64,000 bases of DNA from Moniliella sp. 'wahieum'. Lineage: Eukaryota; Basidiomycota; Moniliellomycetes; Moniliellales; Moniliellaceae. Position 1 is the first letter of the stretch. Each line of letters begins with the position of its first letter. The stretch lies in assembly GCA_003971905.1 (NCBI GenBank), contig RSEE01000030.1, positions 196,001 to 260,000 of the forward strand, written 5' to 3'. The notes under the pieces were generated by a model. It was not told the DNA's origin. It saw only the letters and a program-made list of their open reading frames with translations, and did not search any database. Positions 23,019 through 33,168 of this stretch are shown here, in pieces. Position numbers and translations under genes: made by a program.

Positions 23019-23091
23019 CGAGAGCCTGTAACATGTGAGACCGCCTCGGAGATGGAAGTGCACACGACAGACTATTACTGTGGTTACAGGT

Positions 23092-23116
23092 ACCGGTTAC
23101 CGGTTACCGGTTACCG
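23092..23116. repeat. Heptamer array, ACCGGT core
   Basis: Three exact ACCGGT-T units plus the start of a fourth. The array reads almost the same on both strands. Confidence 0.9.
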
Positions 23117-23729
23117 CGCATCGAAGGGGGCAGAAGAGAATGCTGCTGCTCCCTCAGCCTGAGCTCAGCTTAGCGCTGAGGCTCCGTACACTCAACTCAG
23201 CGTCCCAACCAACACTCAACGTGCTCAGGACTCGCAAGTCCGTTTGGAGGGTTGTTGATACACGTTGTGACGTACACGGTGGCAGTTAGTATATTAGTGC
23301 GGGTGCCAAGGCAGGCGCGACGTGCTATGCACTATGGGCCATGCGCAGCACAGCAACGTGGAAGCGTGCGCGCTGTCGTCCCAACCCTACCCGCACAGCA
23401 GCAGTGTGTTACGATGCGCCCGCTGCGGCGATGCAGCTACGGAGCTTGACTAACATGCATCATGCGCCGCTCGTCACGCGTCACTCCCAAGCATCATGCA
23501 TCCTGTCACGTCATGCGCATGTCTTCTTCCCACGCAAGAATGTCGTCGCTGAGAAGTTCCACTCGAGCCCAGAAAAAAAAATGGCCCTAGGATTGGGATG
23601 GGATGGTGCTGAGCCTGAGCCTTCTTCCATTCCCTCGCTCCCCCGCCTTCCCCCGCCTTCCCCAGCCCGAAGGGCTCACGTAGGGTCGGACTTGGCCAGC
23701 GAGTTGACCAACAGGCTGAAACGGCGAAT

Positions 23730-23804
23730 ATCGACTATCGACTATCGACGATCGATGATGGATGAATCGGGATCATCGATCATCGATCATCGATCATCGA
23801 CATC
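23730..23804. repeat. Heptamer arrays, ATCGAC/ATCGAT core
   Basis: At 23730-23757 units read ATCGAC-T, ATCGAC-T, ATCGAC-G, ATCGAT-G. After a short gap, 23775-23802 has three exact ATCGAT-C units and a fourth with one change. Confidence 0.9.
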
Positions 23805-24180
23805 CGATTGGCTGGGGTTGGCTCTGACATGGTGCACCGCAAGGCATCCAGATGGAATGGCCCAATGGATAAACACACGTTGGGGCCAAGCTCCAAGACA
23901 GACCAAGACTACTTGACATCTCCGGCAATCGATATCATCGACCGATCCTCAGAGCACCGGGCACGAGCACTGGCGTGAGCCAGTGACTAGTGACTTCATC
24001 GGGCAGCGTGCTGGGTGGCAATGTCTGCTCGCGAAACGGCGACGGGCGCTGGCCATCCGATCCAGCGTCTCAGCCTCAGCGTCTCTGCCCCGCCATGCTG
24101 GCTCAGCGTCAGCGCGCAGCCGCGCAGCTGCGCAGGCGCAGTGCCAGGCACGCGTGACATCAGATGCCGATGTGCATGTG

Positions 24181-24219
24181 ACGCGTGACGCCCAAGCCGT
24201 GTGCTGACGCGTGACGCGT
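24181..24219. repeat. Heptamer arrays, ACGCGT core
   Basis: ACGCGT-G followed by ACGC at 24181, and ACGCGT-G, ACGCGT-A at 24207-24219, some 175-210 bp upstream of the ECL1-like gene. Confidence 0.75.
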
Positions 24220-24392
24220 ACCGTCGATGCGGCCGGGGCCCAGGGGTCGCGGCGATCACACGTCCATCAGATCAGCCGTCGCCCCACCACGCCTTCTGAT
24301 TTTTCCAGATTGCAATTTTTTTTTCCCGCCCCACCCCCCAACACTCCACCACCCGCCCCACCCGATCTACCCCTTTCGCACCCCCGGCGCCC

Positions 24393-26116
24393 ATGGCTGT
24401 CGGTGCCCCCCTCAGCCCTGCGTTTCCTGCCCGCCCCATGTCCTACGCGCCAGCAAGCAGGAGGCGCTCCAGCGCCAAGCCGCCCCCCGACTGCGATGCG
24501 GACACTGCTGGGCTGTGGATGTCCGACGAGCTCTGCACCGTTTGTGCCGAGCCCGTCGTGGCCGGCAGCCTTTTCTGCAGCGCAAAGTGCCGCCGCCGCG
24601 ACCTGGAGCCGCAGACTGCCCCCCTACCTCCATCCGCCGAGCTCACCCAGGCCCACGAATCTGCCGGTGCCGCCGGCGCTACCTTCAATGCTCTTCCTTC
24701 ACCCTCACTTGCAGCAACAGCCTTCCGCCGAGGACATTTCGCTCCGCATGCATACCCGCGCACGCCCCAGCAACCCCCCGCTCCCCGCCCCTCGGCTGCA
24801 CGCTCCCCCAAACGCCTCAGCATGGCCAGCATCAGCCCCAGTGTCAGCGAGGGCGAATCCGAGCCGCCTCCTTCCACTCCTTCGCCCCAGATTTCTGCCC
24901 CGAACGGCCAAGGCTCCGACCTGCATCCGCTGATCAAGTCCCCTGCCATGCGCTTTGTACGCAAGCCCAACGCGACCAACATGCCTGCTCCGGTTCTGCT
25001 TGCCAGCCCCGCCTTGGGCGCTTCCACCCGTCGGCCACCCAGTTCGGCCAGTTCGACGCCCGCATCCCCATGGATGACAATGGACCACCCACCGCGTCCT
25101 TCTTCTCGCCCGCCTTCGCGCACGTACCAGCCCCACCCTTCTGCCTATCCTCAAGCGATTCTGGAGGACGATGCGGACTCGGATGCGGCCTCGTGCATCT
25201 CGGGCTTTGACTTGGGCCCCGCCGCTCGGGACCATGCGCTTCCGGGCCACGTGCAACTGTCGGCCGCTCCGGCCACCTCAACTCATGCGCGGCCAGGATC
25301 GCCAGTGGTTCATCGACGTTTGCCCAGCGACTCGATCGTGGCGCTGCGCAACGCATTAAATATGGCGACGATCGAGCGGCCTCGTGCGGCACATGCGACC
25401 ACCGACTCGGCCGTGAGCGAACTACGGGGACGACCGACGTCCGCGCGCGCTCGGTCCTTCTGTCAGTCCCACCCACTGGGAGACGGAAGAACGGGGCCGG
25501 TCACGCACCACGGACGCACTGCGCGACCGTGCACAAGCTCGCCGCGCCACCTCGTCCCACGATGTCGAGTTGCACGGCCGCCTGGCCTCTCGCTCCCGCT
25601 CCTCCCTCGCCCGCGCGGCAGAGGAGCTGGATTCTCGCCGTGGCCGCTCGTCCACACGAGCACCGCGGTCCATTTCCCGCCGTCGCAGTCCGTCGCCCCC
25701 GCGACGCGGCGACCGGCGCTTAGCTTCCCGCGTTCGTGAACGCCTGCAGCTGGACCCGGCGGTGGACTTGGGCGCGTACGCGGTGCCAGCGGTACGCTCG
25801 ACGTCCAGTGGAGACGGGCGGATGGCGTGCCGGCGAGCGCGTTGGCCTTGGCCATGCGCAGTGCCGCGCCACAGGAACCTACGCTGCCGCAACCGCGCGC
25901 GCAGGTGGACTCACCCTGCTCCCCGCGCGAGCGTGCATGCAGTTTGACTGGTGCCACGTCCCCGCTCACTTCGCTCTCCCGCTCTCGGCCTTCCAGCCGG
26001 TCCTCCTGTTCCCCTTCGTCTTCGCTCCTCACCCGCGGGCGGGCACTGACAATGCAGCTGGGCAGGGCAGAGGCGGCTCCCGTGTGCCCGTCAGTGTTCA
26101 ACCTCGTGGCCTCTAG
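24393..26116 (+). CDS. ECL1-like zinc-motif protein
   Basis: The N-terminus carries DELCTVCAEP and GSLFCSAKCRRRD, with Cys48, Cys51, Cys62 and Cys66. This CxxC-x10-CxxxC pattern followed by RRRD matches the fungal ECL1 (life-span regulatory factor) family, small proteins that extend chronological life span in fission yeast; filamentous and basidiomycete members often have long disordered tails, as here. The rest is Pro/Ser/Ala-rich and basic, with SRRRSPSPPRRGDRR near 25690. The first frame runs from the ATG at 24393 to about 25480, where coding continues in another frame, with a second shift near 25830; the stop near 26116 is approximate. Other frames are also long and open because of high GC. 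Molecular role unknown; zinc binding is inferred. Confidence 0.65.
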
Positions 26117-27697
26117 TTGCAATCTTTGTTCCTTCTCTCCTCTTTCTTCCTTTCCTCTTTTCCTCCTCTTTTCCTCCTCTCTCCTCTCTTCCTTCTTCCT
26201 CTCCTCTTCTCTCTCGTCTCCTCTCTCTGTTCCCCCTCTGCATTCTTCCCAAAAGCATCTTCCCAGCAAGCACAGTATGACCTCGCATATCGATCTCTCC
26301 TCTTTCCTCTCCCCTACGCTACCCTCACCACTTTTTCATTCCATTCTTTTCTTGTGCGGTCGGAACGCGGTCGCCCTTGCAAAGTCCCTTTCCAAACACC
26401 CACCACTTGTCTCCGTCTCGACGCGTGCATGCCCTACCAGCACGCACGCATACCACTCGCCTTTGATCCAACGATCTGGACGCTTCTTCGTCTCTCTTCT
26501 TCCCCTTGGCCATGGTCCTTCCCTCTACCCCGCCTCGCGGCGGGAACGAGAAGGCCCATATCCTCTTTAACCCCCCCCGCCCTTTCCTCTCTTCCCTCCC
26601 CACCCCTCGCCCTTTCCCTCCTTCCGGTTTATCATTGGTGCCTCCCACGGTCCTACTGGCACCGCCCAGCCAGGCTCGCAAAGGTACGACTACGAGGCCT
26701 TCACCCCTCTCCTACTCTCCTGCCTTTGATCTTCTTTCCGCGACCTGTCGTGCCCGGATGCTACCTCCCCCCCCCCCCTCAAACGCCCTGCTCACCCCCC
26801 CCATCCCAACCCAACCCAAAAGCATATTACAAACATATATTATTTCCACCATCGCTGCCTTGCTTCTCATCGACGTTAGATCTCCCACCATGTCGTTCCC
26901 CTTGAGCACCCGGGGCAGGGGAGGGTCAATGTTTTCTGAATGTCTCTCCCCTCAGTGATGAGGCTCGTCAGGCAAGGCCCAGGGTCCAACGAGACCATTC
27001 GGGTGGGCGGGGGTGGACCGGGGTGGGCAACGCTGTGGGGAACCGTGGGGCGCCCCATTTCACCCTCAACTACCTCAAACCACCAGCTGCGTAGTTCTTG
27101 CTATTCGTACGAGGCCCAATTGGATCCGCCCGGTCAGTCCGTGACCAACAATCGACATAACCAATCGTGGTCGGGCAGGCCGGTCGGGCGGTCGGTCAAA
27201 AGCCCCTCATGCCGTGAACGCGTGAGCTCTCAGGGTTACCTCCTTTCTCCTCCACCAGAGCGATTGGGATCGATGGAGAGGGAGATGGGGCGGAAGAGAG
27301 AATGCGGGCCATGCAAATAAGGCCTACGGTCGACTAGCTTGCTAGTGACTCTACTAGTAGTGACTACACAGGGTGAAACGCGCGGGGTTGGATCGTTGGA
27401 CTTGAATGCCATTGGTGCCTGATGCGCTCTCGCTGCCCGTTCACATTTCTAACCACACAGGCGTTCTACAGCCCACGCGCGTCCAACCACGAGAGAGCAA
27501 ACGGTTCTTCGGAACGTGAACGTATACAAGCCTAGGGAATCTAGAGAGAGAAGGGGTGGAGCCTGGGGGGGGAGCCTGGGGGGGTAATGTGGAGGTGACC
27601 GGGACCCGGTAGCGATACAGGAACCCTTGCGACACAGGCATAGTAATAGGAATGAAATGGTCGACCAAAGGAAAAAAAGGGGGGGGGAAACAGGGTC
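26117..27697. other. Pyrimidine tract and gene-poor region
   Basis: Positions 26117-26235 are nearly all C and T on the plus strand, as in many fungal promoters. An ATG at 26278 (MTSHIDLSSFLSPTL) opens about 97 codons to 26570 without family signs, so a small gene is possible. G-runs occur at 27565-27580 and 27673-27688. Nothing else is supported. Confidence 0.35.
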
Positions 27698-29154
27698 TTA
27701 ATCAAAGTGCATCTCACCACGGTACATGAAATGCCACCACTGCCGTTCCCACTGGAACGAGGCACGGACGTACCCGTACGCCCACCCCGTCTGGGCGAGA
27801 AGGACGAGGAAGATCAGCCCCCAAACCGGGCCCCAGGTGTACTGTGCCTTGTCGACAAAACTCCACTTGGGCTGGTTTTGAATGGCCAAGACGAGCGCCA
27901 AGCTCAGTGGGAACAAGAGCAGGAGAGGGAACGCGAGCACCCAGGAGATGGTGGTCACCATGTGGCGGAACGGGGGACTGGCGTGCCAGCGCTGGTCGAA
28001 CCGATCGCGAAAGGCTTGGCGCCCCCGCCATCGACGGCGGTCAGGTCAGGCCAGAGGTAGGCGACAGCAGGAAGAAACGGAGTGGAAGCCGCATGGCCGG
28101 ATAAGGTAACGGGGCTACGAACGTTGCAGTGAGCCAGCATGGTGGGCACCAGCATCGCTGCGCCAATCAAAGCAAAAATGGCGGGAGGGCTAAGCGCCAT
28201 CAAAGGCCAATTGCCATAGTTGCCATTGAGACAGGTGCCAAGGACGAGAGTGATGGAGCCAAGGATGATGCCGCCCAGAAAGGACCATTGGAACACGTCC
28301 CAGCACTGAATCGACCGCTTGCTTTGACACAGCACTGCAGCCCATCGAGTTTCGTTGGTGTGGTGCACAGCAGTGACAAACGCGCCATTTTTCTTGTAAC
28401 AATCCCACCAACGCCAGAACCATTGAGGAATTCTAGCCCCAACAGAGGCCAAAATGCAAATGGACTCAGGTTAGTACGACAAGACTCACGACCTCTTGGA
28501 GAGAGAGAGAGAGGAGGGAGGGTAAGGCTGCGTACTGAAGCGTCCCCAAAGTAGCCATCGTGGCCCCATAGAGCACTATACCCTCGTTCACAGAAACACC
28601 CAAAAATAGGATCAGACAACAGTAGACCTCTTTTGCTCGTCCCTGGCACAGTGCCAACCCGACGTACCGCTATGATCCCCGTCTCGGATCCTCTTCGTGT
28701 CGCTGTAGTGCAAAAGAACGTAAAGACCACAATCGGAACCACAGCATTGAACGTGACCAGTGCGACCACTTGTGGTATATTTTCAGATACATATATGGAG
28801 CGCAGAGAAGAGATGAGAGAAAAAGTGGGCGAACATGCACGCACACATGCCGCTCTTTGTGTCAGTATACCCTGAGCGGTAGCCCTTCTTTGGGCAGGAA
28901 GAGGACGAACTGTTTAATGTAAACGAAACGCGCCGTGCGCCCCAATCGTACTCGAGGCTAGGAGGACAGGGAGCATTCAGGCTGGCCTCCTCGTCCTGGC
29001 TGGCCTCAGGCTTCAACCCACGCCCGGCGAGCCGAACGGAGGAGGTCTGCTTCCATCCCCCGCTGTCCCAACTGAGAGGTGGTTGGTCACGGGGGGTTGA
29101 GCTGGCGCAGTCGTGCGCCGAGTGCGTCTCGCCAGGGAGGGAGAGGAGGGACAT
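27698..29154 (-). CDS. Multi-pass membrane protein, perhaps 7TM
   Basis: At least six membrane segments are seen in order on the minus strand: VVALVTFNAVVPIVVFTFF, EVYCCLILFLGVSVNEGIVL, SFLGGIILGSITLVLGTCL, WPLMALSPPAIFALIGAAML, MVTTISWVLAFPLLLLFPLS and WGPVWGLIFLVLLAQTGWAY, with a weaker one near PFLPAVAYLWPDL. The C-terminus is short and ends YRGEMHFD. Splice-like sites lie near 28667-28555, 28535 and 28870. Between the last segments a basic loop contains GRQAFRDRFDQRW. The topology fits a fungal 7TM receptor, but I do not see firm STE3, STE2, GIT3 or PTH11 signatures. The start at 29154 (MSLLSLPGETHSAHD) is uncertain; the N-terminal part would be extracellular and Ser-rich. Confidence 0.45.
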
Positions 29155-29974
29155 GATGGCGTCTATGCTTACAGTGCAGTGGGGTGGTGGTGGAGGGGCG
29201 GGAATGGGAACAGAGGCGCGTGCTAAGGAGAGGGCGATGTGGCTCGTGCTTTGTGCACACGAGAGAAGGCGACCAGAGGCGGAAGGGAGCAATGGTCCCC
29301 AAGCCGAAGACAGGAAGGGCCGCGCGGGGAAGAGTAGAAACTGGCCAAAAGGATGGTGGCGGGCGTGAGGAAAGGAGAAGAAGGTAGAATGCTGGGTGGG
29401 GACGGGCAGTATGCTTCCCTGCCTGGCCTGGGGGCTGTGCATGGCATGCTGGATGCTCTGCGACACAAGACGCAGTGGAGGCCGTGTGTGTTGCCCCCGT
29501 TCCCAGCGTAGAAGAGTACTGATGCTTGCTTCGGCAATCTGAGCCGCGAGCCCAAAGTGAAACCAGCGCACAAACAACAAGCGTGCCTGCTGTGCTGTAG
29601 AGCGCACAAGGGCAGAGAACACTGGCCCTACAGCACTCCCTTGCGCTTGTTTGCCCCAGCCTAATCCGCAGAGGACTAGCAGAGCCAGATCATCGATCGG
29701 GATCGACCTACTCCCTATCGTCGTTGCTCCTGGTTGTGACCCGTGGCGAGCGGCTGGTACCCCCGGCTGCTATTATAGAGAGCATCGGCGTCAAAAGCAG
29801 ATCGGCTGGTAACACAACAGTAATGAAGATCATGGCATTCCAGGTGGCCCTTTGGTGTTTTCCGCAGCGCGCAAGGAGAGCATCATCATCCGAGAGACAT
29901 AGCAACCATTGCCCGTCGCTGGGTACAACAACAGCAGCACACGGGGAGGGCGGTAAGAAGGAGAGCGGGCATGG
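29155..29974. other. Intergenic, possible membrane-protein exon
   Basis: A minus-strand frame at 29850-29710 contains a clear hydrophobic helix (MIFITVVLPADLLLTPMLS), and one near 29590 has a weaker hydrophobic stretch. They may belong to an unmodelled gene or to the neighbour's 5' end. Nothing firm. Confidence 0.3.
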
Positions 29975-32130
29975 TTAGGACCAAGACGCATCGCCACGGG
30001 CAATGTTGTCCAGAAAGAGGTCCATCCGGGCCAGCTTGGTAAAGGCGGCGGGGCCACCCAAGCGCATAAACTCAGCGGGCATGTGGACCGAGAAGTGGAG
30101 CTGGCTCTCACCAGGCTCCTCGTCCCTGCGCCATCGCCCCCTTGACTCTGGGGCCGAACCAAGCGGAGCGGTCGCAAGGGAACGCTGAGGCCTCCCTCCC
30201 TCTTCCTCGCCCCCCTGCAGTCCAAGCGACGCACACACCGCTTCGAGCAGCACGCGCCACTTGATGGCTCGCCCCCCTCAGTTCCCCCATGCGCGCTTCG
30301 AGATCGGTCCGAACCGCCCGCGAGGGCGGATCCAACAGATCGCCGCGCCGAAGGCGTTGCATAAACGACGACTCCATGTCCCACGGAGGCGCACGGTCCC
30401 ATCCAAAGTTTTGTCGGATGCCCTCAATGAGTTCGCCACCAAAGGCACCCATCCTGGTCGCATTCAAGCGCTCGGCGCCGCCCCCATTCCCGAATCCGTC
30501 GGACCAGGAACCAGGAGAGGCAGCAATTGGGAACGGCGCCCCCCCACCCAAATGTTCACTGGACAGGTCCAATGTCTCGTCCGTCCAGACATCTTTGTGC
30601 TCAATGGGCCAGCCGCCATTGGCATCTTCCCGACTTGTACTGGGTACGGGTCTACCCTGCTTGAAGGAACGGGGCGAGCGTGGTGACCGGACCACGCCTG
30701 CCATGGCGCGGCGGCGTTGAGCTTCGGTCATACGGACTCCTTTAGGGACGGGCCCCACTACTTTCGCTGTTGCCCAGGGGGAGGAAAGCGAGGGAGGGGA
30801 GGAAGGGGAGCCCAGAGTGTCCCGGGCAGAGGCCGACCGGTGTGGGCGAGGCGGAGTAGGGCGTTGGCGATCCCGACCCGCTCTTGGCCGTTTCGGGTGG
30901 GGGGCTTCCGGCGTAATACCGCTTTTGGAGCAAAGCACGCGCTTGCGCCTCGCGGTTCCATTCTTCTTTAGTAGCCCAGGAAATGTGGAGACGGGCAAAT
31001 TCGCCTACCCCCCATTCTGCCAGCAAAGCCTCGGCCAAAGCATCTCGTTTCTCCAGGGGTTCATGCGGGGTCTGGGAGAAGATTCGGTCCGCGGCTAGTT
31101 CTTGGACAAAGACCCGGAGCTGCGATGCCGTCGTCTCCACTGGCCTGAGAGCGAAGCGTCGGGTAGAGTACCGAATGTGCGTTGCTCCTCTGCTCACCTC
31201 TCGCTGGGACACAAGCGGTGCCGCTCGGCCGACTCGGCACCTTGCTCTTGGCTTCGTAAGGCAGAGAGAACATGCCAAGTAACTGTGCGGCGAGACCGAC
31301 CCAGCTCGTAGTGCGTCCAGTCTTGCGATCGGGATGGACATACCAGACATGGGACTGTGTGGGTCAAGCCCAATAAGATGGACCTTGGTAAGCCGCTGGC
31401 GGATGCCGGTCAGCTGGAACTGCGGCCACACCTCCAACGCCGCTTCGGCAGGATCCAGTGTACGAGCTCGGACCGGCCAGAGCCCCGCAGATGAGGCGGG
31501 AGGCAATTCGGACCTGGCCTCGGCCTCGGTCTCAAGTACTGCCTCCATCTTGGCACGCGCCGCCTCCCTGGGCTTCAACCGAACTGGACGTGCTCCACAA
31601 TGGCTGTGGATCAAATCGTACAAGGGTTCTTCCGTTCCATCGTACACTGCCGTCAACTCTGAAGGAGTCAAGGTCGGGTGGGAAAACGTTGGGGAGAAAA
31701 GTTGCAACTCGGCCGCACCGAGAGAGAGCGCTCGAGGAGGGGAGGTGCTCCAAGAGATGTGCGAGCGAGCGACCATGCCGCGCGGGCAGCTGGTGCATTT
31801 TTTGGATCAGATGCCAAGGTGCCCCATGCTCTTCGAGAATACTGCTCAAGATGGCGGCAATCCGTTGTCGTCGCTCATCCAGCTGATCCACGAGTTGAAA
31901 CAGGTCTGGCCCACCATCGAGCGCGGGCTCAAAGGCACCTTCCTCGGCGTCATCGGCGTCGTATCCGCGAGCAAGCATGCGGCTGGGAGGGGGGGAGAAG
32001 GATGGCGAGGGCGAGAAAGACGGCGGGTCGCTGATGGACTCCCGGGCAATATCGATGAACAAATTCTCAACGACAGGGCCCAACGGTTTGTGGTCCCCCT
32101 TCCAACTGTCCTCCTGACGCTCGGTATCAT
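29975..32130 (-). CDS. Conserved-looking protein, unrecognised
   Basis: I do not recognise this family. Coding is plain from coherent segments in successive frames: PLGPVVENLFIDIARESISD and DLFQLVDQLDERRQRIAAIL at the N-terminus, WPQFQLTGIRQRLTKVHLIG in the middle, then EPLEKRDALAEALLAEWGVG and HISWATKEEWNREAQARALL, a Pro/Ser-rich linker, FGWDRAPPWDMESSFMQRL, and a C-terminus with SQLHFSVHMPAEFMRLGG and MDLFLDNIARGDASWS before the stop at 29975. About 700 residues in all, soluble, with an acidic patch (DADDAEEGAFE). At least four frame changes occur. The start at 32130 is the nearest upstream ATG and is weakly supported. Confidence 0.5.
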
Positions 32131-32275
32131 GAGTCGGGGAGGGGTGGGTGGAGGCAGTGGATAATGGGAGTCACAGTAAGCTAGATGACTGTGGTTCGGG
32201 GTTCGCGAGTGTCGGACTGGCCCACTGGTTTGAGGTGGGGTGCACCCAAACCGGGTCTCTAGTAGTCGTTTGGCC

Positions 32276-32708
32276 TCAGCGGAACGGCATGGCGGCCGGC
32301 AGAACAGGGTGGGGCGTGGCGTGGGTGGACGAAATGGGTGCACCAACGTCTTCGAGAGCAGAAGTGACCTCGTCAATGCATGTGGTGAGCACGTCGGCGA
32401 ATGTGGGAGGCAAATGCCAGTCAGCCAAGATGGGGACGAGCTGCTCATGCTCGATGCGGGCCCAAAAGGACTGGAGGGCGAGGGGGGTGGTGAGGATGTG
32501 GGTCTTGCGACGTTCGGTGGCGAGAAGGTTGTACACGCCCCGTGACACGCATGACAGTACGCACCCGGTCCGCGCATCGATCCGGGCGGCGCAGAGAAAT
32601 ATGTCGCACACCACGTCGGCTGATAGCCTGAGCGGGCGCAGCGGGGGATGGATGTCGGGGGCGTCGAGCGCAATGCGCGATGGGCGCAGCGGGTGGCTCG
32701 GGCGCCAT
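32276..32708 (-). CDS. F-box-like protein
   Basis: The segment LRPLRLSADVVCDIFLCAAR, followed by GCVLSCVSRGVYNLLATERR, has the F-box pattern (Leu-Pro/Ser-x-Asp/Glu, hydrophobic, then a Cys-x-x-Val-Ser/Cys-Arg core) that binds SKP1 and brings substrates to SCF ubiquitin ligases. The following part reads TPLALQSFWARIEHEQLVPI and stops at 32276. The frame changes once near the start; the ATG at 32708 (MAPEPPAAPIA) is the likely beginning. About 144 codons is short for the family, so the gene may run on toward the next one in another frame. Its candidate partner SKP1 lies at 47.4-48.1 kb. Confidence 0.42.
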
Positions 32709-33168
32709 CAACCCGTCGTCGGCGGTGCCGGGATGGCATGGGCACAGATATGGGCGCGTGTATGGGGTCGACGTGGAGGGGGACATGGGCTTCAATGGAG
32801 CCGGGGTGGGTGGACGGGTGGGAGCAGGGGAGGCCTGAATCAGGGGCTCAAGCGAGCCAGCACTGGCACAAAAAAATCTCCAAATCGATCGTGGCGCGCT
32901 GCTCTAATCAAATTGATCAGGCGTGCTATCTCTCTCATTGGCCTGCCTGATGGAATGGCGCACAACGCCGGCGTCATGTGATGTGGGTGACGTCACTCGT
33001 CACGTGCTACCCAGCGGATACCCGATTCCCAGCTCGCATTCTGTCTCCCTGTCCTACTCGCCTCGAATGATCTCCAACGAAGCGGCAGACCCACTCAACA
33101 CGCCGCTACGCAAATTTCGCTCTCTGCCATGGGCACGGGCAAAGAAGACACTAAGGAACGGAACACAC
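32709..33168. other. Intergenic: F-box promoter and MET5 3' flank
   Basis: No gene is seen. The F-box and MET5 genes are both on the minus strand. TGACGTCA occurs at 32988 as part of a cluster of TCAC/GTGA words but without a regular array. Confidence 0.5.

Larger units (their letters stand above)
20701..24392. other. Gene-poor region with array cluster
   Basis: No gene is supported over 3.7 kb. It holds a 60-bp stem-type inverted repeat (21121-21180), a G-run near 21276, a GGTGG-rich patch (22690-22745), and eight or more heptamer arrays between 21.5 and 24.2 kb. It ends at the ECL1-like gene promoter. Confidence 0.55.

Noticed and set aside
24211-25210. Alternative long plus- and minus-strand frames over the ECL1-like gene
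   Set aside because: They are open because of high GC and lack any motif; only the ATG 24393 frame carries the CxxC/CxxxC ECL1 pattern.
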